Source: Acidobacteriota bacterium
GTDB taxonomy: Bacteria; Acidobacteriota; Terriglobia; Bryobacterales; Bryobacteraceae
Direction of reading: 5' to 3'
Length of the DNA stretch: 64,000 bases
NCBI GenBank assembly: GCA_016185425.1
Contig: JACPNQ010000047.1
Location: 1 to 64,000, forward strand
The notes under the pieces were generated by a model. The model searched no databases. It worked only from the letters and a program-made list of their open reading frames with translations, and was not told where the DNA came from. Shown in pieces: positions 26,346 to 35,306 of this stretch (positions within the stretch are counted from its first letter, which is position 1; each line of letters opens with the position of its first letter). The position numbers and the translations under genes were made by a program.

Positions 26346-27251
26346 ATGATCTCCTTCCTTGACGCCAAACACTCCGCCTTCCTTGACGACCTCAACCGTA
26401 TCGACGACCGCGCCAGCCGCGCCCAGCGCGCCCTGTCGACGGGCCTCCGCATGAACACGATCTCCGACAATCCGGATCAAATCGGCGTCCTCCTCCAATC
26501 GCGCGCCGAGCTCGCCTCCACAGAGCAGACCAAAGCCAACCTGAGCCGCACCAAAACCGAAGTCGACGCGGCCGAAAACTCACTTGAAAACGCCATCAAG
26601 GCCGTCGAACGCGTCCGCGTACTCGGCGCGCAAGGCGTCACTGGTACACAAAACGCCAACAGCCGCGCGACAATCGCCGGCGAAGTCGAATCCCTGTTCG
26701 GTCAACTCGTCAACATCGCCAACACCGCCATCGACGGGCGCCACATCTTCGCCGGCTCGGCCGATCAGGTTCCCCCGTATTCCGTCGACCTCACCACCGC
26801 CTCCGGCGCCACGCCGTATGCCGGCGGCAACGCCACCCGGCAGATCCGCGATTCCTCCGGCGTCCGCCTCTCCGTCGCCCGCACCGCTCTCGAAATCTTT
26901 GACAACCCCGCCACAGGCCGCAACGTCTTCACCGCGGTCAATAGCCTGCGTACCGCCCTCCTCGCCAACGATGAGGCAGCCATCCAGACAGCCATCGCCG
27001 GCATCGGCACCTCGCTCGATCACCTCAACGAGCAACTCGCCTACTACGGCTCCACGCAAAACCAGATCGCCGGCGCTACCACCGCCGCCGGCAAGAAAAT
27101 CATCTCGCTCCAGGCCCAGATCGCCGACACCGAAGGCGCCGACCTCGCCGAATCCATCCTCGAACTACAAACCGCCTCCACCCATCGGCAAGCCGCACTG
27201 CAAGCCCAAGCGCAGGAGGACCGCCGTACCGTCTTCGATTTCATCCGCTAA
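26346..27251 (+). CDS. flgL: Flagellar hook-associated protein 3 (FlgL)
   Basis: FlgL is the second hook-filament junction protein and is flagellin-like. The 301-residue product has the N-terminal DDRASRAQRALSTGLRMNTISDNP flagellin-type helix, RHIFAGS-like DGRHIFAGSAD in the middle and a C-terminal ESILELQTASTHRQAALQ helix. It starts 8 bp after flgK and overlaps the convergent aldehyde dehydrogenase gene by 4 bp. Flagellin itself is not in the window. Confidence 0.93.
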   Translation: MISFLDAKHSAFLDDLNRIDDRASRAQRALSTGLRMNTISDNPDQIGVLLQSRAELASTEQTKANLSRTKTEVDAAENSLENAIKAVERVRVLGAQGVTGTQNANSRATIAGEVESLFGQLVNIANTAIDGRHIFAGSADQVPPYSVDLTTASGATPYAGGNATRQIRDSSGVRLSVARTALEIFDNPATGRNVFTAVNSLRTALLANDEAAIQTAIAGIGTSLDHLNEQLAYYGSTQNQIAGATTAAGKKIISLQAQIADTEGADLAESILELQTASTHRQAALQAQAQEDRRTVFDFIR

Positions 27252-28666
27252 ACACGCCAGACGATCAGCTTCCGCTCCGTCATCTCCTCCACGGCGTAAT
27301 GCGGACCCTCCCGTCCGCTCCCGCTCAACTTCACGCCTCCATACGGCATCTGATCCGCGCGGAACTGCGGCACATCGTTGATCAGGAAACCTCCCACCTC
27401 CGCCTCCCGCGCCGCGCGAAACGCTTTCTGAATGTCTCTTGTAAAAATGCTCGCCTGCAACCCGTAAACACTCGCATTCACCATCCCGATCGCCTGGCCC
27501 AAATCCCCAAACCGGTTCACACCAGCCACCGGCCCGAACGCCTCCTTCGCCAGCAGTTTCGCCGACGGCGGCACATCCGTCACCACCGCCGGACGCATTC
27601 TTGTCCCCTCCCGCTCTCCGCCCGTCACCAAACGCGCTCCCGCTCCAACGGCCTCCGCAATCCACTCCGCTACCCGCTCGGCCTCGCCCTCCGAGATCAG
27701 CGAGCTCACCTCCGTCGTCTCTTCCACCGGATCGCCGCGCCGCAACGCGGCAGCCCCCGCCGCCAGCCTCTCCACGAATGGCGCAAACAGCGAATCGTGC
27801 ACAAAGATCCGCTGCACCGAAATGCATACCTGTCCGGAATGCGCATAAGCGCCGCTCACGCACTGTGGCGCCGCAAGCTCCAAGTCCGCGTCGGCCTCCA
27901 CAATCACCGCCGAGTTGCTCCCCAGCTCCAGAGTCACCCGTTTCAACCCCGCAATCTCCCGCAGCCGCACACCAACCTCCGGACTCCCCGTGAACGTAAC
28001 CATCGCCACATCGCGATGCCGCGCCAGGGCCTCCCCCAACGCAGCGCCCGGCCCCGGCACCACGTTCAGCGCCCCCTCGGGCAATCCCGCCTCTTGAAAA
28101 TACCGCGCCAACTCCAGCGCCGAAACAGGCGTCGCAGACGCCGGCTTGTGCACCACCGCGTTCCCCGCCGCCAGCGCCGGCCCGATCTTGTGCAGGGAAA
28201 GATTCAAAGGAAAATTGAACGGTGTGATCGCCCCGATTACTCCCAACGGTTCCCGGATCACCATTCCCATCCGCCCCGCGCCGTGCGCCGACGCATCCAT
28301 CGGCACCTCCTCCCCAGCCAACGCCAGAGCCTCCTGCGCCGAGAACAACAGCGTCCCCGCGCCCCGCGCCACCTCCAACCGCGCTTCCCGCATCGGCTTC
28401 CCGCACTCGGAAGCAATCACCCGCGCCATCCAATCGGCGTTCTCCAACAGCCGCCGCCGCGTCTCCAGCAGAATCTCCGCGCGCCTCGCCCGCGTCATAG
28501 TCCGCATCGCGCCAAAGCCCTTCCGCGCCGCCGCAACCGCCTCGTCGAGCATCCCAACATCGCCCGTATGCACCCGCGCGAACACACGTCCGTCATACGG
28601 CACCTGCACCTCGCGTACCGCTACACCGTCCCGAAATGCGCCGCCGAGGAAGACTCGAAATTCCAT
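27248..28666 (-). CDS. Aldehyde dehydrogenase family protein
   Basis: This 472-residue enzyme oxidises an aldehyde to an acid with NAD(P). It has ITPFNFPLNL, KPASATPVSA (cofactor lysine), TFTGSPEVG, the general base glutamate in LELGSNS and the nucleophile in GQVCISVQR. The pattern is closest to succinate-semialdehyde/lactaldehyde-type or glyceraldehyde-3-phosphate (non-phosphorylating) dehydrogenases; the substrate is not settled. It starts at an ATG 74 bp from the divergent MBL hydrolase. Confidence 0.93.
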   Translation of the reverse strand: MEFRVFLGGAFRDGVAVREVQVPYDGRVFARVHTGDVGMLDEAVAAARKGFGAMRTMTRARRAEILLETRRRLLENADWMARVIASECGKPMREARLEVARGAGTLLFSAQEALALAGEEVPMDASAHGAGRMGMVIREPLGVIGAITPFNFPLNLSLHKIGPALAAGNAVVHKPASATPVSALELARYFQEAGLPEGALNVVPGPGAALGEALARHRDVAMVTFTGSPEVGVRLREIAGLKRVTLELGSNSAVIVEADADLELAAPQCVSGAYAHSGQVCISVQRIFVHDSLFAPFVERLAAGAAALRRGDPVEETTEVSSLISEGEAERVAEWIAEAVGAGARLVTGGEREGTRMRPAVVTDVPPSAKLLAKEAFGPVAGVNRFGDLGQAIGMVNASVYGLQASIFTRDIQKAFRAAREAEVGGFLINDVPQFRADQMPYGGVKLSGSGREGPHYAVEEMTERKLIVWRV

Positions 28667-28740
28667 ACCGCCAGACTATCGCTTTATAGTGGGAAGTGGC
28701 TTCCTCGTGTGAGGCGAATCGCACACACGGAGAAAGACCA

Positions 28741-29610
28741 ATGCACATCTTTATCGCACTCCTGTTCGCAATCGACTCCCTGCAAACCGGAACGCTCCCG
28801 CGCCAGTGGCGCACGTCCGGCCCCAACTGCCTCGAAGTCCCCGACTGGCAAGTCCACGAGTACAACCCCAACCTCTACATCATTCGCGAAAGCGGCTGTA
28901 CCAACTACGAAAAGCCCTTCCTCTACCTCTTCTTCGGGGCCGATCGCGCGTTGCTCCAGGACAGCGGCGCCGGCGACACCGATATCGACCGCCTCATCCC
29001 CACCCTCCTCGCGCAATGGGCCAAGCGCAACAACCGGCAAGTCCCGCCCCTCCTCGTCGTCCACTCCCACTCGCACGGCGACCACACCTCGGGCGACAAG
29101 AAGCTAGCCGCTCTCCCCGGTATCACCGTCGTTCTCGCGAAGCCTGAGGAGATCGAAAAGGCGCTCAACATGCCCGGCTGGCCCGAGAAGCTCGGCGTCA
29201 TCGACCTCGGAGGCGGCCGCCTCCTCGACGCCATTCCCATCCCCGGTCACGACACCGCGGACCTCGCACTGTATGACCGCCAAACGGGCCTCCTGCTGAC
29301 GGGCGACACTCTCTATCCCGGCCGCCTCTACGTCCGTAACTTCCCCGCGTACGTGAAAAGCATCGACCGTCTCGTCAACTTCACCAAGGGCTTGCCTGTC
29401 GCGCATATTCTCGGCACACACATCGAGCAGACCCGTACGCCCTTCCTCGACTACAAGGTCCGTACGGTGTACCAGCCCGACGAAGCCGTCCTCGAACTCA
29501 GCCGTGGCGATCTCCTGGAACTCCAATCCGCCCTCTCCGCCATGCAAGGCAAACCCCGCCGGGAGCAACTCTCGCGCTTCACAATCACGCCGCGGGTTTC
29601 GCTGCCCTAG
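28741..29610 (+). CDS. MBL-fold metallo-hydrolase
   Basis: The 289-residue product has the zinc site HSHSHGDH (HxHxDH type) near residue 110, the second-site PIPGHDT, LLLTGDTLYPG and GTHIEQ, in the order expected for the fold. The N-terminus (MHIFIALLFAI) may be a short secretion signal. The substrate cannot be read from sequence; beta-lactamase, thioesterase and phosphodiesterase activities all occur in this fold. The ATG at 28741 is preferred over an upstream in-frame start at 28696. Confidence 0.88.
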   Translation: MHIFIALLFAIDSLQTGTLPRQWRTSGPNCLEVPDWQVHEYNPNLYIIRESGCTNYEKPFLYLFFGADRALLQDSGAGDTDIDRLIPTLLAQWAKRNNRQVPPLLVVHSHSHGDHTSGDKKLAALPGITVVLAKPEEIEKALNMPGWPEKLGVIDLGGGRLLDAIPIPGHDTADLALYDRQTGLLLTGDTLYPGRLYVRNFPAYVKSIDRLVNFTKGLPVAHILGTHIEQTRTPFLDYKVRTVYQPDEAVLELSRGDLLELQSALSAMQGKPRREQLSRFTITPRVSLP

Positions 29611-29619
29611 AAACTTCAA

Positions 29620-31548
29620 CTACCGCAATCCCACAATCATCTGCAGGTCCGATTCCTGCCCCTCCACCTGCGTGTACAGTATCTCCTTCCCGTCCGGCGC
29701 CGCCGCCATTCCTAGGCTCAGCGATTGCTCCGGACGGTACACCTCCCGCACCTGCTTCTTCACCGCATCCCAAAAGTAAATCGCCCGCTCAGCCCTCTGA
29801 AAATACACGCCATCCTCCACAACGGCATAGAACAGCCTCCGCACCTCCGGAGCCACCATCTCCGGCGCACCACCCGCTACCGGCCTCCGGAGCAAAGGTC
29901 CGAAATTCCGCGTCTGCGTGTAGTACAGATACTTCCCATCCCGTGATTCCGTAGCCGCAAATCCACCCTCCCTCGTCACCTGCTCCGCCGCGCCTCCGCC
30001 CGCTGGCACTCTCCAGATTTCAAACCGCCCCGTCCGGTCCGAGCAGAAATAGATCCACTTCCCGTCCCGCGACCACGCCGGAATCGCGTCCGTCCCCGGC
30101 GCATCCGTCATCCGCCGCGCGGGCCCGCCGTTCGCGCGAATCACATACACATCGGTCTGTCCGTCTTCGTTCGACTCATACGCAATCCACTCCCCATCGG
30201 GCGACCACCGCGGCGACGCCGTCGTCCGTGCATTCGTAAACGTAAGCCGCCGCGCGTTCGATCCATCCCTTCCCGTCACCCAGATGTCCGACGCTCCCGA
30301 CCGGGTCGAATGAAACGCAATCTGGCTCCCGTCCGGCGAATAATCCGGATTCAAATCCGAATGTGTCGACAACGGCAGCCGCTCCGCCACCGGTGCTGCC
30401 CCGCCAAGCTTCAACTTCCAGATCTCGTGCCGCTGCGTCCGTGCCGTCGCGAAAACCACCCTCCGCTTGTCGCTCGATATCGACAGGGACAGACACTTGT
30501 CCGTCGTTTCATACACCAGCTCCGGCTTCGCGCCCGGCGTCAACCGGCTCCGCCACAGGCTCATCCCCTCTTCGCTGGTCCCCAGGGAATAGTAAATTTC
30601 CTCCCCATCCACAGTCACCGCCGTCGGACCAGTCCATTCCGGCAAGCGCAAGAGCATCCGCTCCGGTCCCACCGGCCGCAAACCATCGCCCAGCGGAATC
30701 TCATAAATCGACGTCGATCCCGGTTTCCCTCTCCCGAAAATCATCCGCTTCCCATCCGCCATCACCGCGGCCCCAGTGAACCCGAATTCCGCCGCCGGCA
30801 CCACAACGTGTACCTCGCCGTTCGTCGCCGAAATCGCCACAATCTGCGCGCTCTTCCCCAAGGACTCGATCGCTGTTAACCAGCGCCCCTCCGGCGACCA
30901 CACCAGTCCCCCCGCGACATTCGTCTCCGCGATCTTCGCCGCTTTCCCGCCGGTTGCCGGAATCAGCATCACGTCAACGCGCGGACTCGCACCTGCCCGC
31001 GTGAAGTACGCAATCATCCTCCCATCGGGCGACCACGCCGGAAACCGCTCCGCCATCACACTATCCGTAAGCCGCACTGCCCTCTCTCCATTCACCGGCT
31101 TTAGATAAATGTGTCCCGGCGATCCCTGTGGCATTCCGACATACGCAACCCGCAATCCATCGGGCGAAATCGCCGGCTGCATCTCCCATCCGTGCTCCGC
31201 CGTAAACGGCACCGCCCGGTTCTCCGCCCTCGCCGGGCGCCACGCCAGCGCCAACGCTGTCGCTACAACACACCCAAGCAGCCCCACGCCGATCCACTCA
31301 ACCCGTGACGCCCGCGTCCCTTCCTCCGCCGTCGCCGGCATAAGCTGCCCGCTCTTCTCGCGCCACCACGTATCCAGTTCTTCCTTATAAGCGAACACCG
31401 GCCCCGCACGGTCCGGCCCCAGCCTCCGCACCGGCAGCCCTTCGGCTTCCCATCGCTGCACCGTACGAACGCCCTTGCCCAGGTACGCCGCTATCTCTTT
31501 CCAGGAATCCAGCCGGTCCGGCCGCGCGGGCGTAGTTCCCTCTGCCAT
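29620..31548 (-). CDS. Helix-turn-helix protein with membrane segment and TolB-like PD40 beta-propeller
   Basis: The 642-residue product begins with a MerR/excisionase-type DNA-binding domain (SWKEIAAYLGKGVRTVQRWEAEG, residues 12-34), then a membrane segment near residues 83-100 and repeated PD40/WD40-like blades (AISPDGLRVAY, WSPDGRMIAY, YSPDGSQIAF, WSRDGKWIYF). Such proteins, a cytoplasmic HTH tied to a periplasmic propeller, are common in Acidobacteriota and may be one-protein signal transducers. The ATG at 31548 is favoured because GGGAGG lies 6 bases before it; a longer frame to 31797 lacks support. The ligand is unknown. Confidence 0.86.
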   Translation of the reverse strand: MAEGTTPARPDRLDSWKEIAAYLGKGVRTVQRWEAEGLPVRRLGPDRAGPVFAYKEELDTWWREKSGQLMPATAEEGTRASRVEWIGVGLLGCVVATALALAWRPARAENRAVPFTAEHGWEMQPAISPDGLRVAYVGMPQGSPGHIYLKPVNGERAVRLTDSVMAERFPAWSPDGRMIAYFTRAGASPRVDVMLIPATGGKAAKIAETNVAGGLVWSPEGRWLTAIESLGKSAQIVAISATNGEVHVVVPAAEFGFTGAAVMADGKRMIFGRGKPGSTSIYEIPLGDGLRPVGPERMLLRLPEWTGPTAVTVDGEEIYYSLGTSEEGMSLWRSRLTPGAKPELVYETTDKCLSLSISSDKRRVVFATARTQRHEIWKLKLGGAAPVAERLPLSTHSDLNPDYSPDGSQIAFHSTRSGASDIWVTGRDGSNARRLTFTNARTTASPRWSPDGEWIAYESNEDGQTDVYVIRANGGPARRMTDAPGTDAIPAWSRDGKWIYFCSDRTGRFEIWRVPAGGGAAEQVTREGGFAATESRDGKYLYYTQTRNFGPLLRRPVAGGAPEMVAPEVRRLFYAVVEDGVYFQRAERAIYFWDAVKKQVREVYRPEQSLSLGMAAAPDGKEILYTQVEGQESDLQMIVGLR

Positions 31549-31556
31549 CACAAACC

Positions 31557-31614
31557 TCCCACGGGGACATTGCAATCGAAACTCGCCTCTCGCAGCGGCA
31601 CTTCCCACGGGGAC
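31557..31614. promoter_or_regulatory. Paired TCCCACGGGGAC sites in the divergent promoter
   Basis: TCCCACGGGGAC occurs at 31557-31568 and 31603-31614, 46 bp apart, between the HTH-propeller gene and the TPR gene. Each copy has TCCC and GGGA arms around ACG. They are candidate binding sites, possibly for the adjacent HTH protein. Confidence 0.4.
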
Positions 31615-31781
31615 CTTGGCCGCATGCCTGTGTCCCCAGACGCCGCACTCTCTCCGCAAGTACCTAAGCCGCGCACGCCATCGCGCGCCAACCCGCGCCA
31701 ACATCTGCCACGCCTTGTTTTGTTGCGTTTGGCGCTTCCCGGCGCTTGCCCGGCGCGGCGAACATCCCGCACCCTGCCAGC

Positions 31782-32579
31782 ATGAGAGTCGCCGCATTCC
31801 TGCTCACTATTTGCACATGTCTCGCCGCCGATTGGCTGGACGCCGCACGCAAACAAGGCGCGGCTCTTGAACGCGAACGCCAATGGAGCGAAGCCGCCGC
31901 GGTCTACCGTCACGCGCTCGAACGCGGCGGCGATACTCTCTCTCCCTCCAGCCGCTTCGTCCTCCGTATGTCTCTCTCGGAAACGGCTTTCTATCAGGGC
32001 GACTACATCCAATCCTGGCGCTGGCTCCGCGACGCCGAAACCGGCATCCCCGCCACGCCCGAAGCTCGCGCCCAGTTCCTCAACGCCCGCTGCGCCCTCT
32101 ATTCCGTCGAAGGCAAACTCACCGCGGCCGAGCATGATCTCACCGCCGCGCTTGACGCCGCTCGCCTCGCAGCCGCGCCCCTCACCATGGCCGCCACGCT
32201 CCATAACCTCGCCAGCCTCGAAGCTCACCTCGGCGCTCTCCCCCGCGCCGAAGAGCACGAACATAACGCCATCGCTCTCTGGCGCGACAACCTCGGCGCC
32301 AACCATGAATACGTTCGCCGCGCCTGGATCAGCCTCTCCACCATTCAGGGTCTCCGCGGCAACTGGTCCGGCGCCGCCGAAAGCCTCCGCTACTCGCTCG
32401 CCGTGGCCGAATCCCCAGACGCCCTCGCCAACTACGCCGTCGTTCTCGATCGCCTCCACCGCGGCAAGGAAGCCCGTGAAATTCGCAAACGTCTCCCTCC
32501 CTCCCCCGCGGCCAACGGCCTCGTCGATCTCAAGTCTCTCCGCCAGGGCCCGGCCCGCGAACAAATCGTCGTGCGCTAA
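31782..32579 (+). CDS. Exported tetratricopeptide-repeat protein
   Basis: The 265-residue product has a signal peptide (MRVAAFLLTICTCLAAD) and about five helix pairs with TPR spacing (EAAAVYRHALERG, LHNLASLEAHLG, EHEHNAIALWRD). It resembles the scaffold or kinesin-light-chain-type repeats and is probably a periplasmic binding protein. No enzyme domain is present. It is divergent from the HTH-propeller gene. A longer upstream start at 31746 is possible but would bury the signal peptide. Confidence 0.78.
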   Translation: MRVAAFLLTICTCLAADWLDAARKQGAALERERQWSEAAAVYRHALERGGDTLSPSSRFVLRMSLSETAFYQGDYIQSWRWLRDAETGIPATPEARAQFLNARCALYSVEGKLTAAEHDLTAALDAARLAAAPLTMAATLHNLASLEAHLGALPRAEEHEHNAIALWRDNLGANHEYVRRAWISLSTIQGLRGNWSGAAESLRYSLAVAESPDALANYAVVLDRLHRGKEAREIRKRLPPSPAANGLVDLKSLRQGPAREQIVVR

Positions 32580-32629
32580 CTGCAACATCCACTCCAGAAG
32601 GAATACGTTGCAAGCGCCGCTTCGTTCCC

Positions 32630-34819
32630 TTATTTCGACTCGCTCACTTCGAGCACCGTCCGTATCCCCGTAAGCGGCGGCGCGAACAACGACATCTGCC
32701 CGGGCTCCGCGAATACGACCGCAAAATCGGCCGGTGAAAACGCCCGCTCCAGACGCGCCGCGAACGTTGTCCGTAACAGCCGCGCATACCGCTCCACGTC
32801 GTAGTCCCGCCTGTCGCCCGCCGTGTCCTCCTCATCCACCACGCCGCCCGCGCCCGCCTGTGTGCGATACACCCGCACCCGGTCGCCCGTGCTCCATTTG
32901 TTCCGCCCGCTCGCCAGCATCGCCTCATAGGCCAGCTCCCGCCGCGCCTCCCGTGTCTCCCCGTACTCCTCCGGCGACTTCGTCAATCGCACCCTCGACG
33001 ACACATCGAACGTCGGCAGCTCTCTCCGCCGCAGCGCATCGAGCGTTTGCAGGTACGCCTCGCGCACCCCCGCCACATCCCCAGCCAGCAGCCGCTCAAT
33101 CGACCGCCGCAAAAACGTCTCTCCAAACGGCTCCGCCCGGCTCGATCGGAACGCCACTCCCCGCAGCAGCAGCTTCCCGTCATACGTCAACAGCGCATAG
33201 TTCTTCGGCTCATGCGACAACATCGCCGCAAATCGTCCGTCAAATTCTAAATGGACCAACTCCGGCAGCAGCGCCGCCACCTCCGCCACCACTCGCCGTT
33301 CATCTCGTTCGGACCAGTTCTCCGGCACCGCGAAGTACACGCCGTCCGTATCCGCCTCCAATAGCGTTACTCCGCGGGCCGCCAGTTCACGGCACATCGT
33401 CTCCAGCGTCTCGCGCCCGCGCCTGGTTACCTCGTTCGCCGCGTGAACATCCGCAAACCGCGTCAATCCGCCGCCAGCGGCCAGGTATCCATACGCCGAA
33501 TTCACCACCAGCTTCATCGCCGCCGACAGTGCCTCCTGCGTATACCGCTCCACCGATCCCGCCGGCGCCGCCTTCCCCGCAGCTTTCGCCGCTAGCCGGG
33601 TTTCCACCAGCCGGTCCACCAGAGCCAGCAACGCTCCCAGGTGGTCGCGCGCCGGGCCGATGCGATACGCCCGCATTAATGACGGATACAGGCTCGCCAC
33701 GTCCGCCTTCACCACGCGTTGCGCCACGCCGCTCGCGAACAGGTGCAGCGCCGCCCCGCTATGCGGCGTGCCGTCACCTTCTTTGTGCGCCGGTAGCGCC
33801 ATGCCGGCGCGCAAATACGCGCGCACCAGTAGCGGATCGATCACGCCCGTCGCAGCGCCCGCATCGGCAAGGCGTTCATACCGGCGTGGCGCCATTCGCG
33901 CCAGGGCGAATGCGGCCCCACCCAGCAGCCGTGCCACGCCCGCCACCTCTTCCACGTCGGAAGCGGCATATCTTTTCACGCGTTCCGGATCGCGTTGATA
34001 GACCGCAAAGATCCGGTCGCCGCGAATATACTCTCTGTCTTCTTTCGCCAGGCCAAGGTGCCGCGCCACGGTCTTCAAGCCATGTTCCGGCAGCTCGCGT
34101 GTAGCGAAGTCATACCGCAGCACCGCATCGAGCGTGTCAATCAACTCCCGCCCCGGCGCCACAAACCGGAACCGTCTTCGCGATGGCCGCTGCCGTAACC
34201 CCGGCCCCCCAATCCGCCCAAGCCCAAGCGGCACACCCAAAATACTCGCGCGCCGTTCCAGGAACGGCAGGTCGAAGCCGTGGAGGTTATGGTTCTCAAT
34301 CACATCCGGATCAATGGCGCGAACACGTTCGACCAGCCGCCGGATCAAGTCCTTCTCCTCGCCCTCAAGAATTTCCGTCACCCCCGAAGGCTCCCGAATC
34401 GCGATAATAAAGATCCGGCTATTCTCTGGCGAAAGGCCTGTGGTCTCGAGGTCAAACTGCATCCGCCGAAGCTGATTAAAGGAGAGCCCGCGAAAGTAGT
34501 TGCGCCCTGTAGCGACGAGATACTGTTCCTCCGGCGGCAGCACCAGTGCGGATTCGCTTTTCCGAAAACCCCGCAAATCCGGAGCCGTGACCAAAAACCG
34601 CAACTCTCCCGGCCCCGCAAGCTCCCGCACGGCAGCCCTCTCCGGCACAGCATCTAAGCGGTCAACGAGCATCCAAGGCGAGAATCGCTCTTGCTCACAG
34701 ATCAGCTCCCCGGACCCCGGCAGCCGCCGCCAGACAGTAGCCCGCCCATCGCTTTCCGCCCAGACAGAAACAATCCCCGGCGTCTCATCCCATCCCCAAA
34801 GCCACTCGTCCTCAACCAT
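32630..34819 (-). CDS. Family B DNA polymerase (Pol II-like) with 3'-5' exonuclease
   Basis: The 729-residue product has an intact exonuclease (ExoI FDLETTGLS, ExoII IENHNLHGFDLPFL, ExoIII YAASDVEEV) and an intact polymerase (motif A DVASLYPSL, motif B KLVVNSAYGY, motif C ADTDGVY). Both activities should therefore work. Family B enzymes in bacteria (E. coli Pol II) act in repair and fork restart. It is somewhat shorter than E. coli Pol II. I use ATG 34819; GTG 34840 adds seven residues and has no better ribosome site. It abuts the gap where strand composition switches. The dinB/imuBC genes are not nearby. Confidence 0.9.
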   Translation of the reverse strand: MVEDEWLWGWDETPGIVSVWAESDGRATVWRRLPGSGELICEQERFSPWMLVDRLDAVPERAAVRELAGPGELRFLVTAPDLRGFRKSESALVLPPEEQYLVATGRNYFRGLSFNQLRRMQFDLETTGLSPENSRIFIIAIREPSGVTEILEGEEKDLIRRLVERVRAIDPDVIENHNLHGFDLPFLERRASILGVPLGLGRIGGPGLRQRPSRRRFRFVAPGRELIDTLDAVLRYDFATRELPEHGLKTVARHLGLAKEDREYIRGDRIFAVYQRDPERVKRYAASDVEEVAGVARLLGGAAFALARMAPRRYERLADAGAATGVIDPLLVRAYLRAGMALPAHKEGDGTPHSGAALHLFASGVAQRVVKADVASLYPSLMRAYRIGPARDHLGALLALVDRLVETRLAAKAAGKAAPAGSVERYTQEALSAAMKLVVNSAYGYLAAGGGLTRFADVHAANEVTRRGRETLETMCRELAARGVTLLEADTDGVYFAVPENWSERDERRVVAEVAALLPELVHLEFDGRFAAMLSHEPKNYALLTYDGKLLLRGVAFRSSRAEPFGETFLRRSIERLLAGDVAGVREAYLQTLDALRRRELPTFDVSSRVRLTKSPEEYGETREARRELAYEAMLASGRNKWSTGDRVRVYRTQAGAGGVVDEEDTAGDRRDYDVERYARLLRTTFAARLERAFSPADFAVVFAEPGQMSLFAPPLTGIRTVLEVSESK

Positions 34820-35306
34820 ACCGCCGCCGCGGACCTCCACCAGTCAGTGTCCCACTGGTGTCATCACCGCCCGCGCCTCGATCTCCTGCGCGGTAACTAT
34901 CCAACTGACTGCTCACCGACACAACGTCGGGCAGCGCCGGGACACATCGTATCCGGCGTCCTGCGCAACGAGCGAAGAGCGAACAACATGCAGTCTTAGA
35001 CGACGCCACTCGTCACAGCGTTTGAAATACTTTTACGGATGCCTTCCCCGATTCAGGAAAGACTTGCCGCAGTCGCGAAAGCGGCTCAATCGGGATACAC
35101 GGCCGGAGCGGATCATCGCCGGCAATCTCACACCCGCTCTTCGCACACCCTATATATGCCGCACGCGCGTCTTCGACAGAATCGTAGCGAGTCGCGATAC
35201 CACCATTCACAATATATGCACCTGCATCGTCGCGGTACTCGCCGACCCCAATGGCGCGATGCACTCGACTGTATTATCAATCACTCGCCGCCCGCCTCGC
35301 GGGCCG
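34820..35306. other. Gene-free gap at the strand-composition switch
   Basis: This 487-bp stretch separates polB (transcribed leftward) from the 3' end of the CehA-like gene. I see no supported gene; a minus frame at 35013-35264 lacks family features. The plus strand is C-rich up to about 35.2 kb and G-rich from about 35.3 kb. AT-rich patches are TATATATGC (near 35150), AATATATGC (near 35211) and TATTATCAAT (near 35272). The best DnaA-box-like string, CCATTCACA (35203-35211), matches 7 of 9 positions only. Confidence 0.6.

Noticed and set aside
35013-35264. Minus-strand frame of 83 residues in the gap
   Set aside because: It has no family motif or ribosome site and crosses the composition switch.
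34820-35306. DnaA-box cluster or dif site in the composition-switch gap
   Set aside because: The best DnaA-like string matches 7 of 9 positions and stands alone; no dif-like 28-mer is seen. The origin reading rests on composition only.
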